Below, piece by piece: positions 1 through 8,771 of a DNA stretch of 36,690 bases (position 1 is its first letter; each line of letters opens with the position of its first letter). Made by a program: the position numbers and the translations under genes. Origin of the DNA: a bacterium (GTDB lineage: Bacteria; Bacteroidota; Bacteroidia; Flavobacteriales; Schleiferiaceae); contig WGMI01000041.1 of assembly GCA_016125155.1 (NCBI GenBank), forward strand, positions 1 to 36,690. Reading direction: 5' to 3'. Under the pieces are notes generated by a model, which saw only the letters and a list, made by a program, of their open reading frames with translations, searched no databases and was not told the origin of the DNA.

Positions 1-136
1 GGATTCGGGATTCGGGATTCGGGATTCGGGATTCGGGATTCGGGATTCGGGATTCGGGATTCGGGATTCGGGATTCGGGATTCGGGATTCGGGATTCGGG
101 ATTCGGGATTCGGGATTCGGGATTCGGGATTCGGGA
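1..136. repeat. 7-bp tandem repeat (GGATTCG), about 19 copies
   Basis: The window opens with an uninterrupted head-to-tail array of the heptamer GGATTCG, about 19.4 copies, ending where the sequence changes to an A/T-rich stretch at about 137. The array may extend beyond the left edge. The unit is not a multiple of three and is not inside a visible gene. It sits about 150 bp upstream of the 3-hydroxybutyryl-CoA dehydrogenase start. It could be a length-variable locus, but nothing here shows a function. Confidence 0.97.
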
Positions 137-284
137 AAATAGGAAATTTAAAAAATTCATAATCATTACTTTAACCCAAATTTTAACACTTTTCCCCCTT
201 TTGCTCTTTTTCCTTTCCCTGCTTTATTCCCCTATTCCCCTGCTCTATCTTGCGCGCCACAATACAACGAAAATCCATCGAGCG

Positions 285-1169
285 ATGAACACAGCGGTTA
301 TTGGCGCAGGTACCATGGGAAACGGCATTGCGCATGTCTTTGCGCAAAACGGACATCACGTTCGGCTCATTGACCTCAATCCCGAAGCCCTCGAACGCGG
401 CCTTCAGACCATTGCCAAAAACCTCGACCGCATCATCGCCAAAGGGGGGTTGCAGGAATCGGACAAGGAAGCCATTCTTTCCCGAATTGCGCCGCATACC
501 GAGTTGGCTTCAGGTGTAGAAGGGGCCCACATCGTGGTTGAGGCCGCTTCCGAAAACGTCGAACTCAAACTCAAGATTTTCAGTCAACTCGATGCTCTGT
601 GTGCTGCCGATTGCATCTTGGCGTCCAACACCAGCTCGATTTCGATCACCAAGATTGCCGCCGCAACCAAGCGTCCAGACAAGGTCATCGGGATGCACTT
701 TATGAACCCGGTTCCGGTCATGCAATTGGTCGAAATCATTCGGGGTTATTCGACTTCCGACGCCACCACCGATAGGGTGATTGAACTCAGCAAGGGTTTG
801 GGCAAAATCCCCGTGGCCTGCAACGACTATCCGGGATTTGTCGCCAACCGCATCTTAATGCCCATGATCAATGAGGCCATTGAGAGTTTACAGGAAGGAG
901 TGGCAGGGGTATCCGAAATCGATTCCATCATGAAACTCGGCATGGCGCACCCCATGGGTCCGCTGCAATTGGCCGATTTTATTGGTCTCGACATTTGTCT
1001 TTCGATTTTGCGCGTGCTCCACGAAGGACTGGGCAATCCCAAATACGCCCCCAACCCTCTATTGGTCAATATGGTGCAGGCTGGAAAACTGGGTTTTAAG
1101 TCGGGAGAAGGCTTTTACGACTACAGCGCGGGTCCCAAGGCTGCAGTGGTCAGCGCCCGGTTTGCCTAA
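285..1169 (+). CDS. 3-hydroxybutyryl-CoA dehydrogenase
   Basis: This 294-residue cytoplasmic enzyme oxidises or reduces 3-hydroxyacyl-CoA with NAD(P), as in beta-oxidation or butyrate-type metabolism. The N-terminus carries the Rossmann motif GAGTMG (residues 7-12). The SNTSS segment (114-118) and GMHFMNPVP with the catalytic-type His138 are family hallmarks, and the C-terminal helical dimerisation domain follows. The length is the usual size for the family. The reading frame is open further upstream, but the extra residues resemble nothing, and the Met at 285 places the Rossmann strand correctly. A weak -7 box (TATCTTG, 246-252) lies upstream. A DHFR-like gene follows after 54 bp on the same strand. 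A CoA hydrolase/transferase at 4558 fits related CoA chemistry, though no operon links them. Confidence 0.93.
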   Translation: MNTAVIGAGTMGNGIAHVFAQNGHHVRLIDLNPEALERGLQTIAKNLDRIIAKGGLQESDKEAILSRIAPHTELASGVEGAHIVVEAASENVELKLKIFSQLDALCAADCILASNTSSISITKIAAATKRPDKVIGMHFMNPVPVMQLVEIIRGYSTSDATTDRVIELSKGLGKIPVACNDYPGFVANRILMPMINEAIESLQEGVAGVSEIDSIMKLGMAHPMGPLQLADFIGLDICLSILRVLHEGLGNPKYAPNPLLVNMVQAGKLGFKSGEGFYDYSAGPKAAVVSARFA

Positions 1170-1223
1170 ATCGTCCGGGCCGATTTAGAAATCGATGCCG
1201 CCGCACCACAAACGACGCGAACG

Positions 1224-1766
1224 GTGCATCACAACCGCAAACTCATCCTGTACATCGCTTCCAGCCTCGATGGGTTGATCGCGGCACCGGGCGACAATCT
1301 GGATTTCCTGCAACGGGTTCAGATCGAGAGAGAAGACTACGGCTACGCGGACTTTGTTGCCTCGGTAGACACCGTCCTGATGGGGCGGAGGACCTACGAT
1401 TCGGTCACGCGTCAGGTGGACTTTCCGCACGCCGACAAAACCGCCTACATCTGGACGCGCACGCACAGTCCGAGCTTGGGGCAAACCCAATTTTACACGG
1501 GCGATTTGAGCGACCTCATCCGCGAACTAAAAAACCAAACGGGAAAGAATTTGTTTTGCGACGGTGGAGCTGAATTGGCCCAGGCCCTACTGCAACGCGA
1601 CCTCCTCGACGAAATCATCTTGTCGGTGGTTCCGGTGTTCTTGGGCGCGGGGGTTCGGTTGTTTCGAGAGGGACTGCCCGAACGGGCCTTTCAACTGCTT
1701 TCCGCTGGGTCGTTTGCCTCTGGCATGGTGCAATTGCATTTTGAGCGAAACCGAACCCAGTTCTAA
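1224..1766 (+). CDS. dihydrofolate reductase family protein (RibD C-terminal-like)
   Basis: The 180-residue product belongs to the RibD C-terminal/DHFR-like fold group (YwjB/YyaP type), NADPH-dependent reductases whose substrates are mostly unknown. Visible landmarks are the SSLDGLIA segment after the first strand, LMGRRTYDSV around residue 52, and the GGAELAQALL nucleotide-binding segment followed by LLDEIILSVVPVFLGAG, which is characteristic. The start is a GTG; there is no ATG that would keep the first beta strand. It follows the dehydrogenase gene by 54 bp and may be cotranscribed. It is not a canonical folate-pathway DHFR by length or motifs, so no substrate is assigned. Confidence 0.85.
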   Translation: MHHNRKLILYIASSLDGLIAAPGDNLDFLQRVQIEREDYGYADFVASVDTVLMGRRTYDSVTRQVDFPHADKTAYIWTRTHSPSLGQTQFYTGDLSDLIRELKNQTGKNLFCDGGAELAQALLQRDLLDEIILSVVPVFLGAGVRLFREGLPERAFQLLSAGSFASGMVQLHFERNRTQF

Positions 1767-1779
1767 CAACGCACAGCTC

Positions 1780-3323
1780 CTACCGAATCAACACCTTAAA
1801 CGGAACGCCTTTGCCTTCGGGACTCTTGAGCACGAGTTGATACAAACCCGGAGACAGGTGCTCCCAGTGGAATTCCTGACCGCTCCAAACGCCTTGTTCG
1901 ATCAATCGCCCCGTGGGGCCCAAGGCATAGTAGTTCCAACGACCCTGCCTTTCTAAGGTAGGGGTCTCTCCTGTTTCGATGCGAAATTGACCCCGTGTGG
2001 GCTGGGGCACCACCTTCCATTCGCTGTAAGATGAAAGGGGTAGCGGGTCGTCCTGACCCAAAGACAAAAGCGCTTCGGGTTGAAACAAGCGCAATCGGGC
2101 GTACTGATGCGGGCTTGGGTTCTCAATCCAGTTGTATTCGTTTTGAACAATCAAAACCCTGCCATCCGGCAACTCGGCAATTTCCCGAAATTCCGTCGTG
2201 TACTTTTCGCTTAACAGCACCCGCCTTCTCAACTGTTGCTGCACCCCATCCCAAGCGTAGAGATACATCGGTTCCAAAAACTCCGCGTAGTAATAAATCG
2301 GGTGCCAGGGTATGTTTTCTTGCATCACAACCCAGCGCAATGCGGGGTCGCTGCCAGTAACCGAACCCATCACCAAATTCACTACATTAATATTAGAATC
2401 GGCTTTATGGCTTATGGTGTCCACCAAAGTGACTGTCGACTGATTTTTAGTCCAGTGTACCACTTCCAAATAGCCCTTTACGATATAGGGTGGTCCGAAC
2501 GGCAAGAGCAGAGAGTGCCCAAATACTTCGACTACAGTATCATTGACCTGTACAATTCCCAGAAAAATGCGTTGGAATCAATTCCATTCAACTGACTGTT
2601 AAAAACTTGTTTCTGGGTAAACGGAACTGGAAAGATTTTACCAATTACCCAATATTCGTTTCCCATCTTTTCGATGTCGAAATACTCTCTTGGTGGCGAA
2701 TTCTTGGCTTTCAATAAAGTTCCGGTCTGACTATATCTTCGAATCATCCCATTTATCATGGGAACACATTCCAAAGCACTTGAGGAGCCGACCACAACCA
2801 CGCTTGAGTCTTCGATTGCGAAGTCCGATACATAAACCCCACCCGAATCGCTCGGCTGGGCCAAATCAAAACCATGGATCCATTGCAAATCGGCCGTAAG
2901 ATGGACCATATAGGAACGGTTGTACAGACACGGCTGGGTATTTCTTCGCAACACATTGGCCCAAACCGTTCCTTGCTCGTCTATTTGAATGCGCTCTATA
3001 TGGCGAAAAGAACCATCGGCCCCAAGCACATCGCTCAACAAAATGGAATCGATGGGATTCAAATTCCAATCGAAACGGAAAATTTTGATGTCTGTACCGC
3101 TGTTGAAATCGTTGCCCAAACTCAAACCCATATAAAACCCATTGTTCCCTACAGCTACTGCATCGCCAAAGCAATACTGACCCCTTTTGAGCTTGAGGTC
3201 CTGACCGTACGCAGACAGACCCATCATGAGGATGATTCCAAAAGTCCCCATCAAGAGCGACCCTAAACCCTTCCGAGGGGTATTACGTTCAATCGCTCTA
3301 GAGCCTATCCAATTGATTTTCAT
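1780..3323 (-). pseudogene. T9SS-sorted secreted protein gene with a frameshift
   Basis: Two adjacent minus-strand frames form one protein when joined. The first (3323 down to about 2565) begins with a long hydrophobic signal peptide ending near SAYGQ and has a beta-propeller-like, repetitive extracellular character (GVYVSDFAIED, VVVGSSS). The second (about 2580 down to 1780) ends with a type A T9SS C-terminal sorting domain: YYALGPTGRLIEQG, then LSPGLYQLVL and a basic tail. The frames switch at a run of five A on the plus strand (2563-2567); one extra base there would give a continuous reading frame. The product would be exported and attached or released through the type IX system. The specific function is not recognised. 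Whether the break is a real mutation or a homopolymer error cannot be told here. It is convergent with the DHFR-like gene, 13 bp apart. Confidence 0.8.
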
Positions 3324-3377
3324 GAGAATTTAATCTATAATGCTGATAAACAGAAAAAAAGCATTCTCAGCGAAGAT

Positions 3378-3410
3378 AAAAAAAGGCCGTCTACCAAAGC
3401 AGACAGCCTT
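3378..3410 (-). terminator. Rho-independent terminator of the YceI gene
   Basis: Read on the minus strand, the arms 3401-3410 and 3383-3392 (AAGGCTGTCT and AGACGGCCTT) pair with one mismatch around an 8-nt loop and are followed by a run of T (plus-strand A-run 3378-3384). It lies 27 bp downstream of the stop of the YceI gene. Confidence 0.85.
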
Positions 3411-3436
3411 CTCGTTCACACCACAAAAGGTCTAAC

Positions 3437-4114
3437 TCACGCCTGGGGCGCGGTCATAAAGTCGAAAGAGAACTTGATGTTGTTGTCGATCAACTTGTTC
3501 TTCAAGTCGTCGGTCAGGGTCATTTTGCCGTCGTTGGCGCCATAGATTACGCCCCATTGGGTGCGGTCGATGGTAAATTCCGGAGCCGTGAGGTGCATAC
3601 CGCCTTCCATAGCATGAACCTTCACTGGGAAGCTGATGTTCTTGGTCACCCCGCGCAGCGTGAGGTTTCCGCTCATTTTATGTGTGTTGCCGGCCGCATC
3701 GGAGGCGGGTTCGATGGCGGTGATTTCAAACGTGGCGGTGGGGAAAGAATCCACCAGAAAGAAGTCGGGGCTCATCAAATGACCCACGAGGTCGTTGTAT
3801 TTCTCGTTCGTTGGCTCCATATCCAAAGGCTGAATCGACTTCATATCGATCACAAAACGACCACTTTTCAATTCGCCATTTTCAGCGCTCAGCTGCCCTT
3901 CGGCAATCTTGATGACGCCATTGTGTCTCCACTCTACGAAAGACTTATAGCCTTCCCATTTCAAATCGGCACCCGGAGCCACCACAAACGTTTGGGTTCC
4001 ACCCGCAGCGGTTTCCTGAGCGTCGGTGGCATCTACAGCGTTTCCAGTACCATTGCCGCACGAGGCAAGCGCCCAAGACATAGACAAGAGCGCAAAAAGA
4101 CGAACGTGTTTCAT
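3437..4114 (-). CDS. YceI family lipoprotein
   Basis: The 225-residue product starts with a lipoprotein signal (MKHVRLF, hydrophobic core, lipobox LAS-Cys19), so it should be lipid-anchored in the cell envelope. The mature part is a YceI beta-barrel domain, a lipocalin-like fold that binds polyisoprenoids or other amphiphiles in characterised members. Typical features are the early WEGYKSFVEWRHNG, the conserved LVGHLMSPDFF segment, TATFEIT, and LTLRGVTKNISFP. The open frame begins 36 bp upstream, but the Met at 4114 gives a proper signal peptide and lies just after the promoter. It is followed by a terminator and appears monocistronic. The physiological ligand is unknown. Confidence 0.9.
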   Translation of the reverse strand: MKHVRLFALLSMSWALASCGNGTGNAVDATDAQETAAGGTQTFVVAPGADLKWEGYKSFVEWRHNGVIKIAEGQLSAENGELKSGRFVIDMKSIQPLDMEPTNEKYNDLVGHLMSPDFFLVDSFPTATFEITAIEPASDAAGNTHKMSGNLTLRGVTKNISFPVKVHAMEGGMHLTAPEFTIDRTQWGVIYGANDGKMTLTDDLKNKLIDNNIKFSFDFMTAPQA

Positions 4115-4136
4115 GAGATCATTGGTGTTATGACGG

Positions 4137-4165
4137 CAAAAGTAGAACAATAATCGATGTTACAA
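4137..4165 (-). promoter_or_regulatory. Bacteroidota-type promoter of the YceI gene
   Basis: On the minus strand a TTG (4163-4165) is followed after 18 bp by TACTTTTG (4137-4144), a full match to the TAnnTTTG -7 box of the Bacteroidota primary sigma factor. The start codon lies 22 bp downstream. A 15-A tract (4188-4202), T-rich on the transcribed side, sits further upstream. Confidence 0.75.
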
Positions 4166-4341
4166 CACGCTTTTTTCTTGCAGGCATAAAAAAAAAAAAA
4201 AACGACAACCTAGGTCATCGTTTCTCTAATTGGGTCGGTTTTCCCGGAAAGGGTTGGCTTTCCAAAAGTAAGTTGATTTTCCACTTCTAATGTTATGATT
4301 GTTTTAAGCCTCGAACGCCGCCGAAAACCCCGCCCCATCGC

Positions 4342-4349
4342 TAATTTTG
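4342..4349 (+). promoter_or_regulatory. -7 box (TAATTTTG) upstream of the small membrane protein gene
   Basis: TAATTTTG is an exact TAnnTTTG match located 21 bp before the ATG at 4370. No clear -33 TTG is visible at the right distance. Its position argues for the start at 4370 rather than the earlier in-frame ATG at 4295, which would precede the promoter. Confidence 0.55.
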
Positions 4350-4369
4350 AACCAACTACCCCTCCCCTC

Positions 4370-4558
4370 ATGGAAAACATCGGCCCCGGACACTGGATTT
4401 TCGCCGGAATTTTTGCCCTCGGATTCATCGGATTCTTGGTCTGGGGATATCGAAAAGACCGCCCCATGCACCGCACCTATTACCGCGGGAGCACCATCCT
4501 GACGCTGGTTTTTTTGATGCTTTTCTTCTTGCTCTTCATCTTCAAGCGATTGCTCTAA
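4370..4558 (+). CDS. small two-helix membrane protein, unknown function
   Basis: The 62-residue product (MENIGPGHW...) has two predicted membrane segments, one near residues 7-24 (IFAGIFALGFIGFLVWGY) and one at the C-terminus (LTLVFLMLFFLLFIF), joined by a short basic loop with KDRPMHRTYY. No family is recognised beyond generic small Bacteroidota membrane proteins. The start follows a -7 box at 4342. The stop codon overlaps the ATG of the CoA transferase gene (TAATG), so translation of the two is probably coupled. Confidence 0.7.
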   Translation: MENIGPGHWIFAGIFALGFIGFLVWGYRKDRPMHRTYYRGSTILTLVFLMLFFLLFIFKRLL

Positions 4559-5832
4559 TGCACCCCAACTCTACTGATGCAGCAACAGCTCTGCTGCGCG
4601 TACACAACGGAGATACCGTCTTTATTCACACCGCCGTGGCGGCACCCCAGACCTTGGTGCAAGCGCTGGCCGAGCGGAAAAACGAATTGAAGGGCGTCCG
4701 CATCTACCACCTCCACACCGAAGGTCCCGCAGCCTATGCGCTGCCCGATGCCCAAAACGCCTTCGAGGTAAACGCTTTGTTTATCGGAGCCAACGTGCGC
4801 AAGCAAGTACAGGAAGGCGGGGTGCAGTTTGTCCCCATATTCCTGAGCGAAATCCCCTTTTTGTTCCGGCGTGGTGCCATTCCTGTTGACGTGGCACTCA
4901 TCCAGGTCAGTGCTCCGGACAAACACGGATTCTGCTCGCTCGGGGTATCCGTCGATGCCACCAAGGCCGCGGTCGACATGGCCAAAACCATCATCGCCGA
5001 GGTCAATCCGCGCATGCCGCGCACCCACGGAGACGGTCTCATCCATATGAGCCGAATTCACGCCATGGTGCCCGTACACTACGAACTCCACGAGCACCTT
5101 TTGCCCGAACCCGACGAAGTCGAGCAGCGCATCGGAGCCCACATTGCCGAGCTGATCGAAGACGGAAGCACGCTGCAAATGGGCATAGGAACCATTCCCA
5201 ATGCGGTTTTGAGCTGTTTGCACCACCACAAAAACCTCGGCATCCACACCGAGATGTTTTCAGACGGCGTTATTCCGCTCGTCGAAAGCGGGGTGATCAA
5301 CGGCAGCCAGAAGCGCATCCACCCTGGCAAAATCGTCTCCGGGTTTTTGATGGGCAGCCGTGAGCTGTACGATTTCGTCGACGACAACCCCCAAGTGGCC
5401 ATGCTCGACATCGCTTATGTCAACGATACGGCCGTGATTCGCCGCAACCCCAAACAGGTTTCGATCAACAGCGCCATCGAAGTCGACCTGACCGGGCAAG
5501 TTTGCGCCGACAGCATTGGTACGCGTTTTTATTCAGGGGTAGGCGGCCAAATGGACTTTATTCGGGGCGCCTCGCTCAGCGAAGGAGGCAAACCGATCAT
5601 TGCCCTGCCTTCGACCACCAGCCGGGGCGAGAGCAAAATTGTCCCCATTCTCAAGAGCGGAGCCGGCGTTGTCACCACCCGGGCCCACGTACACTATGTG
5701 GTTACCGAATATGGGGCGGTCGATTTGTGGGGAAAAAACATCCGTCAGCGAATCGAAGCCCTGGTGTCCATTGCCCATCCCAACCACCGAGAAACCCTGT
5801 TGCGGCAGGCGGCAGAATACTACCATGTCTGA
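4558..5832 (+). CDS. acetyl-CoA hydrolase/transferase family protein (4-hydroxybutyrate CoA-transferase-like)
   Basis: The 424-residue product matches the acetyl-CoA hydrolase/transferase family, which moves CoA between short carboxylic acids through a glutamyl-CoA thioester. The catalytic-type glutamate lies in HTEMFSDG (Glu232). Other landmarks are MGIGTIPNAVL, the glycine-rich FYSGVGGQMDFIRGA and the C-terminal VVTEYGAVDLWGK segment. The length is normal. The exact acid substrate (acetate, 4-hydroxybutyrate, butyrate) cannot be read from the sequence. It overlaps the preceding membrane-protein stop by one base and the following DUF1905 gene by 8 bp, forming a tight three-gene unit. Confidence 0.92.
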   Translation: MHPNSTDAATALLRVHNGDTVFIHTAVAAPQTLVQALAERKNELKGVRIYHLHTEGPAAYALPDAQNAFEVNALFIGANVRKQVQEGGVQFVPIFLSEIPFLFRRGAIPVDVALIQVSAPDKHGFCSLGVSVDATKAAVDMAKTIIAEVNPRMPRTHGDGLIHMSRIHAMVPVHYELHEHLLPEPDEVEQRIGAHIAELIEDGSTLQMGIGTIPNAVLSCLHHHKNLGIHTEMFSDGVIPLVESGVINGSQKRIHPGKIVSGFLMGSRELYDFVDDNPQVAMLDIAYVNDTAVIRRNPKQVSINSAIEVDLTGQVCADSIGTRFYSGVGGQMDFIRGASLSEGGKPIIALPSTTSRGESKIVPILKSGAGVVTTRAHVHYVVTEYGAVDLWGKNIRQRIEALVSIAHPNHRETLLRQAAEYYHV

Positions 5833-6310
5833 TTTTGGGCCTCTGAGTTTTACGACGGAAATCGTACAGCTCGAAGCCCGAATAGGAGGATACACGGTGG
5901 TTCTGGTCGAACCTGCGGTCTTTGAACCACTGCCAGAGGGGCGAAAAACCCGCGTCTTATGCCGAATCGGAACCGCTCCCGCCTGGCATTGTGCCCTCCT
6001 CCCGCTGGGCAACGGCAGCGCCTACATCATCATTTCACGAGCCCGGCTCAAAAGCCTTCACTTCGAAGTGGGCGAAACCGTCGAGGTTTGGATCGAACCG
6101 GATCCCAGTCCTTTGGGTGCCCCTATGCCCGAAGTTCTCGAAGCCCTGCTCGAACAGGACGAGGCGTTTCGCCAAGCTTTTGAATCGTTTACCCCGGGTA
6201 AAAAGCGCAGCCTGATCTTCGGAATGAACCGCTTCAAAAACCCCGACAAACAGGTGACTTTCGCCTACGAATTTTGGGAATCCCGCCAAAGGCCGAGCCC
6301 CAGACATTAG
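5825..6310 (+). CDS. YdeI/OmpD-associated family protein with DUF1905 domain
   Basis: The 161-residue cytoplasmic protein has an N-terminal DUF1905 beta-barrel-like domain (FTTEIVQLEARIGGYTVVLVEP through GETVEVWIEPD) and a C-terminal OmdA-type helical segment (LEALLEQDEAFRQAFESFTPGKKRSLIF, then KNPDKQ). The family is linked by name to OmpD or bacteriocin protection, but its biochemical role is not settled. The ATG at 5825 overlaps the stop of the CoA transferase gene by 8 bp, implying coupled translation. Its tail overlaps the convergent DUF2147 gene by 4 bp. Confidence 0.8.
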   Translation: MSDFGPLSFTTEIVQLEARIGGYTVVLVEPAVFEPLPEGRKTRVLCRIGTAPAWHCALLPLGNGSAYIIISRARLKSLHFEVGETVEVWIEPDPSPLGAPMPEVLEALLEQDEAFRQAFESFTPGKKRSLIFGMNRFKNPDKQVTFAYEFWESRQRPSPRH

Positions 6311-6735
6311 AGCCGCTCGAACAACTCGGTGCGGCCCAGAGCCGAAATCCCGACAAAGCCGCGGACTTTGAGGTTGGGTCCTTCCAACCACATCGAGCTC
6401 TGATAGGTCTTTCCGCTCTTGGGATCGTAAATGCTTCCGCCAACGTACTTGCCGTTCTCATGGCGGAAATCGCGCAGAAAAACACTGCCTTTGATCAACC
6501 GCGAACGCAAGGCAGGGTCGGGATTTTTGTCGTCCTTTTTGCCCTCCGTTTGGGTCCAAATAAACTTCCCGAAATAGCGGTCGCCTTGTTGATAGATTTC
6601 AATCTTGGCGTCTTTTTTCGGGCTCCAATATTGACCCAAAACAGCTTCGGCTCCCGTGGGGGCTTCCGCGCCTACCACACTGGACAACAATACCAAGATT
6701 AGTACAAGGGGGCGAAACAGGGGAGTAGACTTCAT
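6307..6735 (-). CDS. DUF2147 family secreted protein
   Basis: The 142-residue product begins with a cleavable signal peptide (hydrophobic LVLILVLLSSVVGAEA) and continues as a DUF2147 domain, recognised by the early VLGQYWSPKKDAKIEIYQ, then YFGKFIW, the KDDKNPDP loop, the GSIYDPKSGKTY motif and the final LKVRGFVGISALGRTE. This is the usual small periplasmic or outer-membrane lipocalin-like protein of Proteobacteria and Bacteroidota; its function is unknown. The gene is divergent from htpG and converges with the DUF1905 gene, sharing 4 bp at the 3' ends. Confidence 0.88.
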   Translation of the reverse strand: MKSTPLFRPLVLILVLLSSVVGAEAPTGAEAVLGQYWSPKKDAKIEIYQQGDRYFGKFIWTQTEGKKDDKNPDPALRSRLIKGSVFLRDFRHENGKYVGGSIYDPKSGKTYQSSMWLEGPNLKVRGFVGISALGRTELFERL

Positions 6736-6893
6736 AGGAATGGATTGCGTTTGCAGCGGAAAAATCGTTCGCAGCGGTCATTTTTGCAAGTCTTCGGCTG
6801 AAATCAACTGACAAGCCGTCAGCCGAGATGCGGCCACAGGCCATTGGTACGGGCTTTGAACGGCGGAGGTACGACTCTAAACACCGGTTCACG

Positions 6894-8771
6894 ATGGGAC
6901 GCATCAACGTTAGCGCAGACAACATTTTTCCGATCATCAAGAAATTCCTGTACTCGGACCACGAGATTTTTTTGCGGGAATTGGTCAGCAACGCCGTAGA
7001 CGCAACGCTCAAGCTCAAAACCCTTTCTCGGATTGGGGAGGCCAAAGGCGAACTCGGCGAACTGTTTATCGGGATCAAGCTCGACAAAGAGGCGCGGACC
7101 CTGACGGTTTCCGACCGCGGTCTGGGAATGACCGAAGACGAAGTGCAGCGCTACATCAACGACGTGGCGTTTTCAGGGGCCGAGGAATTTGTCAAGCAGT
7201 ACAAAGACAAGGCGGGGGAAACAGGCATTATCGGGCACTTTGGGCTGGGGTTTTACTCTGCCTTTATGGTGGCGCGCAAGGTGGAAATCCAATCGCTTTC
7301 GTTTAAAGAAGGCGCCCAACCTGTGCATTGGGTGTGCGAGGGCAGCCCCGACTTTGAAATGGGTCCCGGGGTGCGCACCGAACGGGGTACCGACATCATT
7401 TTGCACATCGACGCCGACAACGACGAGTTTCTCGAAGAGTATAGGGTGCGGGAGTTGCTTAAGAAATACGGACGTTTCCTCCCCGTCCCCGTGCACTTTG
7501 GCACGCGGGAAGAAACGGTGACCACGGGCGAGGGCGAAACGGCCCAAGAGGAGAAAATCCAGGTGCCCGAGGTCATCAACAACCCAACGCCGATTTGGAC
7601 CAAGAGCCCAGGCGATCTGGGTCCCGAAGACTATCAAAAGTTCTATCGCGAGCTCTATCCCTTCTCGTTCGACGAACCCCTGTTCCACATCCACCTCCAC
7701 GTAGACTATCCGTTTGACCTGAATGGGGTGCTCTATTTCCCGCGGATCAAACGCGAAATGGAACTGCAGAAAAACAAAATTCAGCTCTACCAAAACCAGG
7801 TGTTCGTCACCGATTCGGTGGAGGGCATTGTGCCCGACTTTTTGACCCTGCTCCACGGGGTCATCGACAGCCGCGACATCCCACTCAACGTGAGCCGTTC
7901 GTATTTGCAGGCCGATGGCAACGTCAAGAAAATCTCGGGCCACATCACCAAAAAAGTGGCGGATAAGCTCGAGGAGTTGTTCAAAAACGACCGAGAGTCG
8001 TTCGAGAAGAACTGGGACGATACCTCGGTCATTGTGCAGTATGGTATGCTGAGCGACGAGAAGTTCTTCGAAAAGGCGACCAAATTCTACCTGCTCAAAG
8101 ACAGCGAAGGGAAATACCGGACCCTTGAGGAGCTCCGAGAAGCCACCCAGGCGGTGCAAACCGACAAAGACGAACAACTCATCTGGCTCTATGCCTCAGA
8201 CCTCCACGCCCAGCACGGAGCCATCGAGGCGGCCCGCGAAAAAGGCTGTGTGGTGCTACAGCTAGACAGTCCGCTCACCGCGCACATGAACGACCGTTTG
8301 GAGCGCCATCTCGAAAAAACCCGCTTTGCCCGGGTCGACAGCGCCCCCATCGACCAATTGATTCGCTGGGCGGACGACAAACCCCTCGATTTGCCCGAAG
8401 AAACCGCAGATCAACTCAAGCAATGGGTAGAATCCATGGTCGATTCCAAACGGTTTCAGGTCAAGCTCGAGGCGCTTTCAGAGGCCGCTGCCCCCCTGGG
8501 CGTCCACCAGCCCGAGTTCATGCGCCGCATGCGCGAAATGAGCAAGATGGGCGGAGGAGGAATGGCGATGTTTGGGGACTTTCCCGAGTCCTATGAGCTT
8601 TCGGTCAACGCGGCGCATCCGCTCGTCAAGGGACTTTCTGACCTCAACGAAACCGAGCGCAACCACCGCCTGCGCGAAATGATCGACCTCGCGTTGCTCC
8701 AGCAGAATTTGTTAACGGGACCCGCCTTGACGGAATTTGTCCGCCGTCAGTTGGACAAGATCGGGGGCTAA
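6894..8771 (+). CDS. htpG: molecular chaperone HtpG (Hsp90)
   Basis: This 625-residue cytoplasmic Hsp90 chaperone has the GHKL ATPase domain at its N-terminus: ELVSNAVDA (residues 29-37), SDRGLGM (73-79) and GHFGLGFYS (114-122). The middle domain contains the catalytic arginine region (NVSRSYLQ) and the C-terminal dimerisation domain follows. The frame is open 66 bp further upstream, but homologues start at the MGRINVSADN stretch, so the ATG at 6894 is chosen. It is divergent from the DUF2147 gene and its last 4 bp overlap the convergent Mur ligase gene. No heat-shock operator such as CIRCE is visible upstream. Confidence 0.97.
   Translation: MGRINVSADNIFPIIKKFLYSDHEIFLRELVSNAVDATLKLKTLSRIGEAKGELGELFIGIKLDKEARTLTVSDRGLGMTEDEVQRYINDVAFSGAEEFVKQYKDKAGETGIIGHFGLGFYSAFMVARKVEIQSLSFKEGAQPVHWVCEGSPDFEMGPGVRTERGTDIILHIDADNDEFLEEYRVRELLKKYGRFLPVPVHFGTREETVTTGEGETAQEEKIQVPEVINNPTPIWTKSPGDLGPEDYQKFYRELYPFSFDEPLFHIHLHVDYPFDLNGVLYFPRIKREMELQKNKIQLYQNQVFVTDSVEGIVPDFLTLLHGVIDSRDIPLNVSRSYLQADGNVKKISGHITKKVADKLEELFKNDRESFEKNWDDTSVIVQYGMLSDEKFFEKATKFYLLKDSEGKYRTLEELREATQAVQTDKDEQLIWLYASDLHAQHGAIEAAREKGCVVLQLDSPLTAHMNDRLERHLEKTRFARVDSAPIDQLIRWADDKPLDLPEETADQLKQWVESMVDSKRFQVKLEALSEAAAPLGVHQPEFMRRMREMSKMGGGGMAMFGDFPESYELSVNAAHPLVKGLSDLNETERNHRLREMIDLALLQQNLLTGPALTEFVRRQLDKIGG

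Noticed and set aside
1..136. Heptamer array as a CRISPR or telomere
   Set aside because: There are no spacers, the unit is 7 bp, and nothing else suggests a linear replicon end.
7173..8177. 334-residue antisense ORF opposite htpG
   Set aside because: It mirrors codon bias of htpG on the other strand, resembles no family, and htpG is certain.
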